From: Fratercula arctica
Lineage: Eukaryota > Chordata > Aves > Charadriiformes > Alcidae
DNA length: 64,000 bases
Direction of reading: 5' to 3'
NCBI GenBank assembly: GCA_947846985.1
Contig: CANTUZ010000002.1
Coordinates: forward strand, 126,132,889 to 126,196,888
Made by a program: the position numbers and the translations under genes. Shown here in pieces: positions 1-13,319 of the stretch. The notes below the pieces were generated by a model that saw only the letters and a list, made by a program, of their open reading frames with translations, was not told the origin of the DNA and made no database searches. Position 1 is the first letter of the stretch; each line of letters starts with the position of its first letter.

Positions 1-2859
1 GATGATGATTTTGTGTTATTCTTCAGTCCCTGCTTTTGTGCTATTATACTGTGCAACAGCAGTTCACCTTGGGTGAAGAACCTTGCTTCTTTGTCAATAG
101 AGTTTGTACTTCCAGAGCACTGATCGCAAAAGCCTTTTCCACTGTAAATTTCACACCCGTCCTATGGATACACTAGGTACGTGCAAAAATTTTAAATGTT
201 GAAAATGTATAAAATTTTTAAAAAGCCTGGTGTGTCCCTGAAAGAAGTAGGGTTTTGCATCAATTATTTTTCAGACTTAATTCTCTTTTCCTATTTTATC
301 AACGGTTTTATCCTATCTGAAAACTAGACTGAAAGTTTCTTCTTTGTTGAGGAAAATTAACAAAAAAATGTTTACTACTCACACATTTCTTCACTTTGTT
401 TGCTGCATAGTTTTTCTATTTTGTTCCTCTTAGTTATAAATTGTAGAATGTCAGGATTTTCTGCATATTTGTGTTATCTCACATTTTAAATTCAAAATTT
501 ACTGCATGAATGACAGTTACAAAATAGACTGACCAGGATGTAGAAAAAGATAATCTTAAATAGAAACCTTAGCATATAATTTTAAATTACCATTTTTCTT
601 GCTGTTTTGTTTTGGGGTTTTTTGAGTTTCCTCATCAATATATGTACGTATGCCCACAGAACCAAAACTAAGGCTTAATAATAGGATCACAAGAAACATT
701 TTATCTTATAAGAAACAATTTGATATTCTGATGTGATCTTCAAGGCTTCTAAATTATTGTCCAACCTACAGCCATTTTCTTCATTCCTTACTGTAATAAA
801 CACAATACATGCGTATCTTTCACAGCTTTTCAAATTTTCTATCCACAACTCCTTACCTGCCAGATGGAATGGAAGTCAGATCAGCTGCAGTCATTCCTGA
901 TATTTTTCCCGTTTCCAATTTGTATTTTGAAAGGATTCTTAATAAACAAGAAGGTTAATTTGTGTAAATCCAAATATCATTTGATTTCATTTAGCATAAT
1001 TGACAATAGGAAAATGACTTGTAACTTTTCCTATATCAGCCAATATATCATGATTTTTCTCCCACCTACCACCCTCTTAAGCAAGACCTCACTTTTCCAC
1101 CAGGTAGGAAAACTGTATACTATTGATACAATAACTTACCAAAGCAAGAAAGGTACCATGTTCATATCAATAATAAAACTATCAGGTGTCAGAGCACATT
1201 AACAAAAATTCTGTTGCAGGGCTTAGAAGTGTGATGCTTCAATTTGTAAAACTGAAGTTGGAGTAGGATTCAATTTTCATAGGTGGTAGTTTATTTTCTA
1301 ATAAGGGGCTCGTTGCAATTTCACACACCTTCCCGGTCTTACAGGGGAAAAAAAGCCCTAGGATAGTTATTTTGTTTTCATGATGCTGTGTTGGAAAGGA
1401 AGAAAACAAATCAGTCCCCACTCTGAACCAGCAAAGGCTGGGAGTTCCCAGTGCATTATGTCACTGGTTGTGAGGAGGAGGTAAATAAAGAAGAATGTAG
1501 TTTTAGGTAGAAGTCCAAGCCCAGATGGGGTGGGGGCATAAGACAAGCAAACTAAAAGTAGCAAGTACCATACTGACATCTTCAATATTAAATATTTCTG
1601 CTTGGGGGTATCTATTTATTTATTTTACAAAGAAACACATCTTACTTCCCATGAAAACTGAGAAAAAGCATTCAAAGGAAGTACAATTTTTCTGTTACAG
1701 TTAATTCTGAGAAAGAATTTGTATTTCGCCGTAATAAATGTGTTCAAACGTTAGAAGCAAGGCACATTACTTGGCTACAAAAGAACTGAAAGTTAAGTAA
1801 TGAGATTAAGGAACTGCTGGCATGATGCAGCCATTCCCTGCCGATTGTGTGCAAAGCAACTTGCTGAGAATGAGGTTTTCCTTCATTTTGCTCACTTAAC
1901 AGGTGGATGATTGGGTTAATTTGACTTAATGATGCATTACAGCACAGATTTCTTTCCTTGCAGTCATGAACAGCTTCCCTATACGAAGGGGATATCGTTG
2001 TATGGTCTGCTGGACAAAATGAGGAACGGTTCCCTCCCAAAGCCATCACACACAATTTACTCGATGCTTAGCACTTTCTGATCAAGATTTAACAGTATGT
2101 TTGATTACGTAGGAGTAGAATCTTTCTGGTTGAATAAGTGAAAGTTGTTATGCGTAGACGCATTTGAGCAAAAGCCTATGTGCTTTTACTGAGTGATTAC
2201 ACTGTGTGCAAAAACTCCTGTCTGTCCATAGGGTGTGATTGGGAAATGTCAGTTCAAGACAGCAAGGGCCTAATGCACAAGTTAACATTTGGCTAAGTTT
2301 TTTTAAATGACTGAAAATACCAGTTATGTGACAGCGTGGAAATGTGTTTAATGATAATTGGTTCCAAGGTGTTGATCATTCTCATCCGGCCTGGGAAAGC
2401 AACTGACTAGTCCCATTAAAACTGAACTTATTACATTTGAGGACTTTGTCTGCTGTTCACAGTTATTGTAAGTAAAAGTGGTATTTTTTTTTTTTTTAAA
2501 GCTATTTGTGATGATCATTTCCAGACCCGATGTTCGAATTATCTTAATTTGAATTCTTTCTGGAAAGTTCCGATTAAATGGTTAGACACAAATACTGATA
2601 AGTAATTAAATTGTAAAAGAATGTATTCCAGTAAAACGTTAAGTTCTCTTAGGTAAAAAGCCATTAGGGAAAGCCATAGGTGTTCTGCTAATCTTTCAGT
2701 GGGTTTTTTTGGAAAAAAATCATGACACTTTAAGCAGTATGGAGAACACTCAAGTACTTGCCAGGAAGAAAACTGTGTTCAGGATGTGTTAATTATTTTG
2801 TACAGAAATTATTTTTCTCAAGTGCATTTCCAATATCAAGGGTTAACTGAACCAGACTG
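1..2859. other. AT-rich intronic sequence, no gene seen
   Basis: No repeat family, RNA gene or exon is recognised. The open frames here, the longest of 112 codons at 864-1202, have no recognisable domain and a composition typical of AT-rich chance frames. A 14-base T run lies at 2484-2497. Confidence 0.6.
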
Positions 2860-3411
2860 AACCAGCAGGTCAACGGAGGTCATCTTCCCCATCTACTCTG
2901 CCCTGGTGAGGCCACATCTGGAGTACTGTGTCCAGTTCCGGGCTCTCCGGTTCAAGAAGGACAGGGAACTGCTGGAGACAGTCCAGCAAAGGGCTACAAA
3001 GATGGTCAAGGGACTGGAACACCTCTCTGACAAGGAAATGCTGAGAGACCTGGGCCTGGAGAAGAGAAGACTGAGAGGGGATCTCATCAATGCTTATCAA
3101 TATCTAACGGGCAGGTGTCAAGAGGATGGGGCCAGGCTCTTCTCAGGGGTGCCCAGTGACACAAGAGGCAACAGGCACAAACTGGAACATAGGAAATTCC
3201 ATCTCAACATGAGGAAAAACTTCTTTACTTTGAGGGTGACAGAGCACTGGAACAGGCTGCCCAGAGAGGTGGTGGAGTCTCCTTCTCTGGAGACATTCAA
3301 GACATGTTCCTGTGCAACCTGCTCTAGGTGACCCTGCTCTGGCAGGGGGTTTGGACTAGATGATCTCCAGAGGTCCCTTCCAACCCCTATCATTCTGTGA
3401 ATTCTGTGATA
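2860..3411 (+). mobile_element. CR1 LINE, 5'-truncated: end of ORF2 plus 3' UTR
   Basis: The sequence reads as the C-terminal end of a CR1 reverse-transcriptase ORF, open from 2906 to 3331. Typical CR1 strings are seen: [28 protein letters not shown] and [12 protein letters not shown]. It is followed by the short 3' UTR with the TGATCTCCAGAGGTCCCTTCC-like segment and an ATTCTGTGAATTCTGTGAT end. CR1 elements are non-LTR retrotransposons that are usually 5'-truncated on insertion and end in short ATTCTRTG repeats. The 5' limit near 2860 is approximate. The ORF is a remnant and not a host gene. Confidence 0.93.
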
Positions 3412-6400
3412 CTGGTGATATTGGGACATGGGGTGGGGAACAAGAGGGGGAAGAGGGAGGAAAAGACACAAATGCATGATCTCTCCTGCACAAGGTGCAA
3501 CCAATGGGCTTCTAATGTCTCTGGTCCTTCTCATCCCTCTATCAGTTCTGTCTTTCTATGACAGGCCTCTCAGCTTTGAAAGCAAAACTTTCCTCATAAA
3601 GCCTGCTTTACTTATTTCTGAAAGAGTATCTGAGCTGACCTTGTGAAAACAAGACCATTTTGTTGTGTTAATTCTCTCCATGATTATTCCAGACCAGTGT
3701 GGTGAAGTGTTTCTACATATGCTTGACTTCTCAGAGTAAATAGTCCTGGAATGGACTTATAGTCTTTAGGTATTGTACATGAACCAGCCTAAGAATTGAC
3801 TGCTATAAAAGGAACAACTCAGCATTGCCTTTCCAAAACTCTCAAGGCAATCTATCTGAGCCTTAAAATTGCAAAAAATATTCAGTGAGCAGAGCAAATA
3901 GGTGAGTAAAGAGCATGCTGGAGGCAGGCAGTTCTCATCGTGCATATGCCTATGTCAAGATCCAAAGTTATAAGCCCTCTGAACAGGCTGTCTGGAAGAA
4001 AAGGAGATGAAAACTGTGAATAATTGATGCAATTAAGCTGAGCAATCTGCAACCTTAAGAAAGGCTTCAAGCCTGTCCCACCTGTTTGGAGAAAATAGTA
4101 CCCATGAATCGGGTTGTTCAAGAAACAAAAGGCAAAAAACCGCGCAAACTATTTATTTTAACCTATATTTTAGTGAAATGGTACTTTACTATCACTTATT
4201 ATTTTTTTGTATACACATGTGCTTGCACACCAAATCCATCCATCTTAGAATTAATCAGTAGAATCTTTTGTTCAAAAAGCAGCCGGTGACTTCTGATGGC
4301 AGTGAAATACAAGGAAATTGTGCTGGGTAGCTTTGTATCCTTAAACTGAGCCAAGATACAGTGTTGAGTCCCTGGGCATTTTCATAGATCTTGAACTCTT
4401 TGTTGTTCCCAGCAGCGGTTAGCTAGTCAGCTTTAAACTAGCTAACTCCAGAACAGCAAATGTTGCTGTAATGGCAGCATAACGCTGAAACTGAGGGAAT
4501 GTTGCTGCGGTTATCCTTCCCTGAGTACCATCCACCAAGGCTCAAAGTGCTACCTTTAATCTTAGCACAAGATAGATCCTGCAGAGGTTAGCCTTCCACT
4601 GTGTTCACTTGTTTTACTTGTTTGTGGGCTGTCTTAATGTATTAATGAAAACAGACGATGCATTGACATAGTCTGACCCCCACCTTCATATTGATCATGA
4701 CGTTACTTCATTTTAATGAACAGTTGTATTACACTAAATGTGCTGTTATGTACATGTTAACATGTATATTTGCTTGCTTAGGCTTTTAAATAAAATCACT
4801 TAAAAGCATCCAGGACTAGTTTATTCAATTATCTTTTAGTATAAGGTATGAACTCAAAGGCTATAGGTGACCTCAGATCAGAGCTTTACAAGTTACTTTC
4901 CTATGCGTCTAAATAAATCTCCAGATTGTTCACAGGGGTTGTGTAACCCAGTTGTATAAAACTTCTGAACGTTTTCTGTAAAATGGATCCTTGACAGGAC
5001 AAAGTGAGAATGTTCCACGCAGCTATTTCTGAGACTTAATAAACTTAATAGAAGAGTATGTTCTCTAGTTCTCTCTGGCATTAAGTAACATTTTGAACTT
5101 TCCTTTAAGTGAACAAACTATAGAAAAATTATTTGGGTTTAGCTTGACTTGTTTGTTTTGTGTTTTTATTTTCTAGTTCATCTTCTGAACAAAAAAAAAA
5201 AATAATGTTATGCATTATGCATGCAACCCTCTGCATCCAGCTGTTGGACCAGAGGCCGAGATCTGTCCGCTTTTATTCATTTAGTTTGCTGTCAGTCCTG
5301 CTTAACTCTGTTTTCTTTATTGTAATCTGAGTTCAGATGAGAAAGTCTTAGTATGCCCTGCAATGCAATGTTCACCCTAATGTCTCTGCTACAGAAATAA
5401 ATATTGCAAGAATAGCAAATAAATTAACTTAAGCAGAATGAGAAAGATTTCCAAGAAGTGCTAGAGTGTCCAGAGATTTTATATTATGCTTTCACTGTCT
5501 TCTTTCATTTGACTGCTTAGAGTAATCATTATTTTGCAGCCATTTGGTTGGTACAGTTGTATGGAAGGAGCTATGCTATGATGGATAGAGCTGTCTTAAA
5601 TCCTGCTGAGCTGGGTGTTTAACTATTGGGCCAGTGCATTAGGTTTACTAACAGCTGTACTGTGGGAAGTCAGAGCTGCCTTCCTTTTCAAGCTAATAAA
5701 GCAGAGTATAGGGGAAAGCCTATATAGATTTGGAAGTAATTTAAGAGGTACTTTTCGTTCCTGTACAGGCTAAGCATGTCAGACAGATGATTTCACAAAG
5801 GTTCTGTCCTCAGAGATTTTCACTCAGAAATGAATGCTGCCCTTCTAACCTAAACACAGATCGAAGATGAATCCATGACAGTATCACATATTTATTGAAT
5901 GGAACTTAGAGACCAAGTCTTAAGGTTCTGAGTACTTTAATGGGATGAGAAAAGTAATGTCATGAAAGGACAAAACAATAATACTCTCTGTTTTATGGAT
6001 CCTCTCCTAGTTCTTCCTTTTAAATCATATCATTTTGACATTTCAAATTAAAATACTAGGTACTTTACCTTTGGGTAACTTGTCTCAGTCTCTCCTTGTT
6101 TCTGCATTCAGGGGAAGCTGCAGTTGCATATTCCATAAGTCTTCTGAGTGCTATATTTTAACTTTACTTGACATATCACAAATCTTTCTTCCATAATGAA
6201 GAGCATGGAGATTTCTGTATATTTGCTTCTGGACCCCTTTGCCTTCAGTAGAGTCATATATCCAGAATGACTTTAAAATTCTTGTATTAAACTGTTAAAA
6301 TCATTATGCTTTAATGTAAAATTAAATAATTAGAAACAAAAAATAATAATCTGCTTCCTTTCACTGATTTGATAATCCTTGCAACCTGGACTATGTATAA

Positions 6401-6774
6401 TTTACAGATTTTCAAAGCTATGTTAGGTAGCATTAGCCTCATTTCAGTCATGGTGAGAATTAAGGTTAATTTCACGTATTTGGGCTGCTTGAGGAAGGCA
6501 CCAAGAAAGTGATCTGATTTTCACAGGCACTGAACACCCACAGCTTGAATCTGTTCCAGGGAGCTTCCTTCATGTCTCCTCTACATCCTAGATTTTGGCT
6601 GATCCTAATTCTGATCCTATCTAATGCTAATAAAAGGGTCACACAAAACTGGCTGGTGTCAGTGATGGAGGTGGGTTCCTGCTGATACCTCCTCTCCAAC
6701 TGCCCTTGACACCAGCATTTTCTTCTCCTCCTTCCCCCTTTTCCCCGATCAGTGCATAAACCTTTTGGCCTTCA
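3412..6774. other. Single-copy-looking intronic sequence, no gene seen
   Basis: No exon, RNA gene or repeat family is recognised. A small perfect inverted repeat, GTTAGCTAGT and ACTAGCTAAC with a 9-base spacer, lies at 4418-4446. A 12-base A run lies at 5191-5202. Confidence 0.55.
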
Positions 6775-6950
6775 TTTTGCTTGGCCTAAACATAGAATCA
6801 TGCCAGTCCTCTTGTCTCCTTTTACTTGGTACTTCCAGATTCCCCTGAGCAGCCCTGTAGATCTTTGTTGCATCTGCTCCAGCTTCTGAGCATGGATGGT
6901 CTGAACTGAGCACAGGTGACCTGACCTGGTGGGGCTCCCACCAGTGCTTT
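6775..6950 (-). mobile_element. Probable old, diverged CR1 ORF2 fragment
   Basis: On the minus strand the peptide KLEQMQQRSTGLLRGIW resembles the CR1 segment of the type LLERVQRRATKMIRGLEHL. The adjoining DNA, read in reverse, follows the CR1 order: CACTGGTG near the start of the match, then an interval ending in a CTGTGCTCAGTTC-like string. No 3' repeat tail is seen, and the match is interrupted. It looks like a much older insertion than the other copies. A profile search against avian CR1 families would decide. Confidence 0.45.
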
Positions 6951-7831
6951 GTGTCAAAGCCTTCCTGTTTCTTTGGGAACTACTGCTGGTGGATCACAGC
7001 TGCCTTTTGCTTTTTGCGCTGGCATTGCTGAGTTGTTCCAAAATATACTAGCGCTTCCATTCCTGCTTAAACTCAGTTATTTCCAAATGATCATTTTATA
7101 GCATGTGTATTTTGACACTCCCGAAGTGAAAGACTTTTGGGCTATTCGATTTCATCTGTTACTAAGAATTCAATTGGTTCACAACATTTATTCTCTTTTT
7201 TTTAAGTGATACCTTCTACTTCTGGTGTGTCCCAAAGAGTACATTTTTACTAGGCCCTATCTACCTACCTACCTTTTGTGTCAGAACCTACACAAACATC
7301 TGCTGTTTTCTGAGTTATCCATAGGATCATACCAATGTGTTCTGCATGTGTAAAATTGCCTGGAGGTGAATGCATGTGCATCTGTAGTTGGTGACAGCCT
7401 GAAAGCAGAGCTTTAAACCACCTCTGCATTAAATAACACGCAGCCAACACAACCCAAGACGGGAAGAAACAGTATAAGCACAAGTCCTTGAAATATACAG
7501 TAAAGATATTTTGTCTGAAATTGTGTTTTATTACTTTTGAAACTCTTAGTTTAAGAGAGAATCTTATTTCCCTTGGATCCAATTCATCTCTGTTCTCTGA
7601 ATGAGAAGCAAGAATTGGGTCTCTGAAACAATTGCTGCTGTGGCAGCCACAAATTACACTGTGGTGCTGCTAATTCCTTGCGGAGCACAATGCATTTGCA
7701 GCCTCCTCTTTTTTATTGATTCTTTCTGTTAGCCTGCACTAAGCTCTACAATACAGCCACGGAATTTCCAATGTAATTTCTACCAGAATTATTATTATTA
7801 TTATTATTACTACTACTACTACTACTACTAT

Positions 7832-7863
<32 letters not shown>

Positions 7864-10218
7864 TATTATAATATTTGTTTATTTTCTCCTGTGACCTCTG
7901 AAGTTGCAACATTGCCAGAAGAAAATGAAATAATTGTGTTTTTCATCCATCGGTAATGACCTGTTTTCTTCAATTATTTTTCTGTGAAGTTTAAAGCAGC
8001 AATCTGTGGCCAAGCAAATCCCGGTATTCTTTCTGCCTATATTCTGAGTGCCTTTGGTTTCCGTATGTTTTAAACTATTCTCTGATGTGCCCTTCTGCCA
8101 TCTTTGGTTCTCTGGAAGCAACGTGGTTCTTGGCCACAGAGTTGTAGAAAAAAACAAAATGAAATTTCAAAGATTACAATGAAAAAGTCCAGGTCATTTA
8201 ATTTGTAAATGATCAACTTGGCCTCCACATTTAAGCCATCAGGTCTTTATGAACTAGTATTTACACCACAAAAGTCCCCATCTACATGCAGATAAGCGTA
8301 TGCAGATGAAATAAGTTACTTCTTACCCAATTTTAACATGCGAATGGTATTTCTACATGCAAAGGCTTTTCTTTTTTTTCTTTTTCTTAACATAGACTCT
8401 GTTAACAAAATTGCAGGAGTATGGAATCATGAAAATTGCACAGGGAGTGAAGAAGTCCATTACTAGAAACTAGTTATGTCCTCCTTCCGTCTTAGTCTTT
8501 GACAATGTATTCTCTACACAGTGCCTATCTTTTCTCTTTTTTTAAATTTTAATTAGCTATCTTAAAAAGCAGAGATTTCTCAGTTTTCCTCAAGAATCTG
8601 CAAAGCTTGCTACAGAGAGCATTTCACCGCATTACTTCTATTAGACCCTTCTTTCTCATCCAATTAGTGTGTAAACCCTCTCAAGGTCTGTACACTGCTA
8701 CCATCTCCCTGCCTGCACAAACTGGGTAAACGCAGGGAGGGAAACACACTTTTTGTAGCATTGAGATTTTACTTAGAATTTACATTAAACAATAAATTTT
8801 ATTATACATATCTAGCCTTTGTTTTCTGCTCTTTTATATCACCTCTTCACTTTCTATGCCTCATATCACAGTTCCCTTTAATAATTATTTTCCACATGTT
8901 CGATCTACAGTTATTATTCTCTTTTTTTTTAAAAAAAGAACAAACTGGTATTTAATGTCCTTCCTGTTCAAGGAGGAATTTCTTATTCTCAGGTTTTTTA
9001 CTCAGCATTGTTTTCCTCCCCCTGCTTTTGATCCTCCCCTGGGAGACTTTCTTTTTGGCTGAGATATTTAGCCCACTGCCATTAAGTCTTTGTACTTTTT
9101 TTTTCTTTTATCTGTTTTTTACTATTACTCTAGCAGACAGAGGACGTAAAGGAAACTGTTAGAAATTGTCACCAAGCTCCAGAAGGTGACAGTGGAATGA
9201 TATCTCCTCGCTTTCCTTGGTTTTGATGTGGTTCCTCAGGTTTTGGAGAGTCTCTGCCCTGTGCGTAGGTGAAGAGGTGAGGGAGAATGGCTGCCCTCCA
9301 CCTCCAGCAGGCAAGAGATGTGCCCTGTCAGCCTGAACCAGGAATGCCACTAACTGGAGTCCAGCTTTCAGGCACAAACCTAGTAGGAGGGAAGGTGACC
9401 AAATCAGTTGGGTTTTGGTTTTGTTTTTTTACAACTGTGGATAGAGTGGAGTGGGATGCAGGGCAAAGATTTAATACTGAATGTATTTAGGTTTATTTTA
9501 TTACATGGTGGGTCATACTGTGAAAGGTCTCCAGTGAGGTCTACCTGCAGCTACAAGAGAGACTGGGGTGCTGAGTGGTCATTTCATTGCCAAGACATGA
9601 GGACTGGGAGGAGACTGCAGCCTCTTTGGTTGCTCCCAAGTGGTAAATACTCCTCTGAATTCATCAGTATTAAATTGCACTCTCTGCACTAGTTATGTAC
9701 AGAAGAACAAACAAACAAAAGAAAAAAAACATGAACAAACAACAAACCAACAAAATTAAATGGTCTCTGCTGTGTGCAGCCTACTCTGGAACCGCAAAGG
9801 GTTTCTGTGTGGGAACTGCCACTGTTGGCCCAGTTCCTCCTTGGTCTGGGTCTGGACATGCAAGGAGCAGCCTGGCATTGCACCGCAGCTCTGCAGCTGA
9901 CTAGCAGCTGGACAGGAATTTCTGAAAAAAAGATTCTCTAGCAGAAAATGTTCCACCCACAGAATGAAATTTCAGGAGTGTATGGATTTCAGTTGTCGTC
10001 TTAGTAAGATTCTTCTCAAAAGTTTCCATTTTGGTTAGGTCAGGAAGTCTCACTTTCATTTTACTGCTTCAGGATTTGTGTCACTCTTATATGACACTGT
10101 TTTACGTAAACTGAGGAAGGGAACGACATTATTAAAGTCAATCCAGATTGGTTTGAGGTTTCTAAATACATAATATTTAGAATGCCATTCTATTTTTTTG
10201 AAATTTGGTTATTGTTTT
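6951..10218. other. Intronic sequence with simple repeats only, no gene seen
   Basis: It holds the ATT/ACT microsatellite listed separately and an A-rich CAAA-type stretch near 9705-9760. No exon, RNA gene or mobile element is recognised. Short open frames near 9159-9904 overlap on both strands and show no domain. Confidence 0.55.
7788..7864. repeat. Compound trinucleotide microsatellite (ATT)n(ACT)n
   Basis: About seven ATT units pass directly into about 18 ACT units, with one ATT interruption inside the ACT block. Such compound arrays usually arise by point mutation in one unit followed by slippage expansion. The length is likely to vary between individuals. Confidence 0.93.
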
Positions 10219-10350
10219 TTCTACTTGGACAAGAGGAAATTTTGGGGTACCAATTTTTCATCAGAACAAACCCTTTCAATCAAAAATAAAATTTCTATTT
10301 TGTTTTGGTGAAAAATTGGTACCCCAAAACTTCCTCTTGTCCAAGTAGAA
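10219..10350 (+). repeat. Long near-perfect inverted repeat (52-bp stem, 28-nt loop)
   Basis: The left arm at 10219-10270 pairs with the right arm at 10299-10350; the loop is 10271-10298. Both arms read TTCTACTTGGACAAGAGGAA from their outer ends. Of 52 positions, 49 are Watson-Crick. In a sense transcript two of the other three are G-U wobbles (10261/10308 and 10264/10305), and the last is an A-C mismatch (10239/10330). The hairpin could be a foldback transposon or MITE, a hairpin-RNA or pre-miRNA-like precursor in the host intron, or a simple inverted duplication. TGTTT occurs just left of it (10213-10217, one base away) and directly right (10351-10355), a weak hint of target duplication. 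The structure is certain from sequence; its function is unknown. Confidence 0.9.
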
Positions 10351-13296
10351 TGTTTAATAATATTAACACATGGATTGTGATTTAGATATGAGCTTTCTGG
10401 TCCTTGGCAAAGACTTCTGCCACTGTAACTAGTAGCACATCAGCTAGAAAAAGAGGTTTGACACCTTGGTGGACCAGAACTGGAGTGGGAGAAGAGATTT
10501 TGCTCCTGGGTTTTACAGGGGAATAGGAATTTTTGGACTCAACTCACAGGCAAAAAGGTGACTGTGCTTCAGGAAACACAGAGCTCTGGGGAGGTGAAGC
10601 GTTTGCCACTTTCTGCTCTGTCCTCCCCAACCTGTCTCTTCTCCCTCCTTCTTTTTATCTTCTCTTTCTCACTTGTCAGTCCCACTCCACCATGCAGGAG
10701 CCTTGTCCTCTACCTGATTTGTATTCCCCTGACATCTCTGTCTTTTCCTGCTTCCTTCAGTGTTGCATTTCTATCAAGACTAACCGTCCCAACCTCCCTC
10801 CTAGGACTGTTTGTTCCCTTCTCATCTCTCTCCCTTATACAGTGCCCTTCTAAGCCACTCCCAGCTCTCCAGCTGCACATAAATCCAATTCCTATGCTGC
10901 TATTGGAATCATCTTCTAGTTTGGCATCTTACCTGAGCTGCTGATAACAAACTCTCTCTTCCAGGTCATCAGTGAACACATGAAATATTACAGAGGCAGA
11001 ATACATTACATATGCTTGGCAAGAAAGATATTTAGTGAGGGTTTTGCATTTTATTATATGCTTCTCAGCTGTTGAAGATCTGGAAAAAAGAAAATTAAAT
11101 ACAATCTTACAATGTCACAGCAGTAAGTCAAAGAAGGGAGCATTAAAAGCTTAAATTTGGATCAATCTGGCTAACAATTCCACTTCTATCTTGTTTGCAA
11201 AACTACTAAGTGTTCAGTATTTAAAAGAATTTTGAGCATGGGCAAATAAAGGTTTACACAAAAGACCACATAAGAGTCTCCAGCACAGTGAGGTAATGAA
11301 GAGACAGAACAGATGAGAAAGAAAGAAATTAATGTGCTCACAAAGGAATTTTAAGTACCTTTTTCCTAATGGCTCATCTCAGTAATGTAATTTTGTGACG
11401 AGGTGAGCAGGTATTGCAGAACAGTTATTCTGTGTTTGGCAGGACGTGAGGTTGTGAAGGTTGGCATAGCTTCAAGGGGGACGTGTTTCATCGCGGTGAG
11501 CATGGGAAGTAAAGGGGGCTTTTTTAATAATTGAGCCTGCTTTCCTAGATTTATTTTTATCTGTAGTATTCTCTCGCCTATGCCCACCTCTCTCTGCCTT
11601 TGTATCCCTTTAGTATTTTTTTTCCCTTTGGCTTTTTTGCGTTTTTCTCTTCTACTTTCTCATATTTGGTAGTGCCTTTTCCTTCAGCTCTAGCCCTCTT
11701 TCTGTCCTATCACACAAGCCTTCCACTAGCTCGATCTGCCCCAGTATTATTCCTCATTTGTTTCTCTCCAGTTCTAATTTGATTCTGTTACTACACAGAG
11801 TCAGAACACAAGTGATGGGAAGTAGACGTTGCTGTTCTTCCTCTTCACCATCAATTTTTCCCCATCCTCCTCACTTTCTCATTTAACTGTACTTTTAAAA
11901 CAGCTTTAGCTTTCTCAATTAGAGCTATTAAAAATTCTGTTTTATCACACTCAGCATCAAATATGAGTGATGTCTGTCTGTTATTCCAACTTTCATGGTG
12001 CACACAGAGAAGACTGTAGGGTTTGCAGGAAGGCCAAGGAGATCAGTCTTTGTAATATTCCCAAATTAGTTGACTCGGTTCTTAGGAAAGGGAGCTAGAC
12101 TGGCTTCATGCTATTCCTGAAGGAAAACAGTGCCGAAATCCATAGTTGTCTGAATAAGGTAGAGAAACAATTTCAGATCTGGGCTACTTCATCAGCAAAC
12201 CTGAGTGGCTACAAGAGAGAAGGGAAAATAATCTCAATAATCTCCTCCTCTGTTGCAGCAAGCAAAGGGTGGTGTTTCAGGAAGGGTCGGAGCCATCGGG
12301 ACAAGTATGTGGCCATGACATTTGACAGGTATAAATACACATAAATAAGATAAGGCTTAGATGCCCCAGAGCTTTCCCAGCTGAGGTTTCCTCTGTCAGC
12401 CTGACAGAAGCCCAGCTGGAAGATCATAATATATACAATACAATAAAATAGATTGCTCTTGGTCTTATAATTCTTTGTCCCCAGATGGAATCCTACGCAC
12501 TGGGACTGAGACCTCAGCTCTGTTTCCGAGATGGAAGGCATGACAAGGACATAGCTTTAATCCTTCCTTTGCTGGTACAAATCCAGAGTCAAACAGTTTT
12601 CCCCAAAATGTAAGAAAAGAAAAATTAACCAACTGTATTGGAAAAAATGTTGGCTGTGTCAGCTATTACACAGTGCAAGATGCTCTGATAACACGGTTAA
12701 AAAAACCCAAACCCATACACAGAAGAAAACCCCTATTCTAGAGGAACAGAGCATTACATGGCATTGTAGAACTCCTAATGTTGATTTGAGAAATCCTCCA
12801 GGAGAGCACAAGATGAAGGGATCTGGACACAAGGCAATTTCTTGAAGTAGATCTATACATTCAGTCACATCAGCACCATGATGAACTTTTGTACTACGGT
12901 ACTTTGTACTACAGGTCTTACATTTTCTACCAAGCTCTGGGAAGGTTTTTATGGATAGATGTGGGAATAGGTGGAAAGATAATCATGCGGACCTTTCTGA
13001 ACTAAAAATCTATTGTGTAGTTGTTTGTGGTTGCAGAAAACCAATCTATATAGCTCTTGTGACTCCTTCAAAAGTTCTTTCTGGGTTCTGTTGAAAGTGG
13101 GGTACAGGATGAAACAGCTCGGGAAGTTCTTTCTGATCTTCCTCATCTGGAAGGTACACATTATCATCACGGCTGTGGTAGAAATTTCTGTAACTAAAAT
13201 TGCTAACGTAATTTCACTCACTAAGAGGGATTTTCACTGAATATTTTTTGGGGGGAACCTGTAGCATGTCTTTGTAATTCAGACAGTTTAGAATTA

Positions 13297-13319
13297 TTTT
13301 TTTTTTTTTTTTTTTTTTT
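13297..13319 (+). repeat. T23 mononucleotide run
   Basis: An uninterrupted run of 23 T. It is not at the 3' end of any element I can recognise. Confidence 0.95.

Noticed and set aside
2906..3331. 141-codon open frame as a host gene
   Set aside because: It is the CR1 ORF2 C-terminal end inside a 5'-truncated element with CR1 3' repeats.
4418..4446. 10-bp inverted repeat with a 9-base spacer
   Set aside because: Stems this short occur by chance many times in 64 kb, and there is no conserved context.
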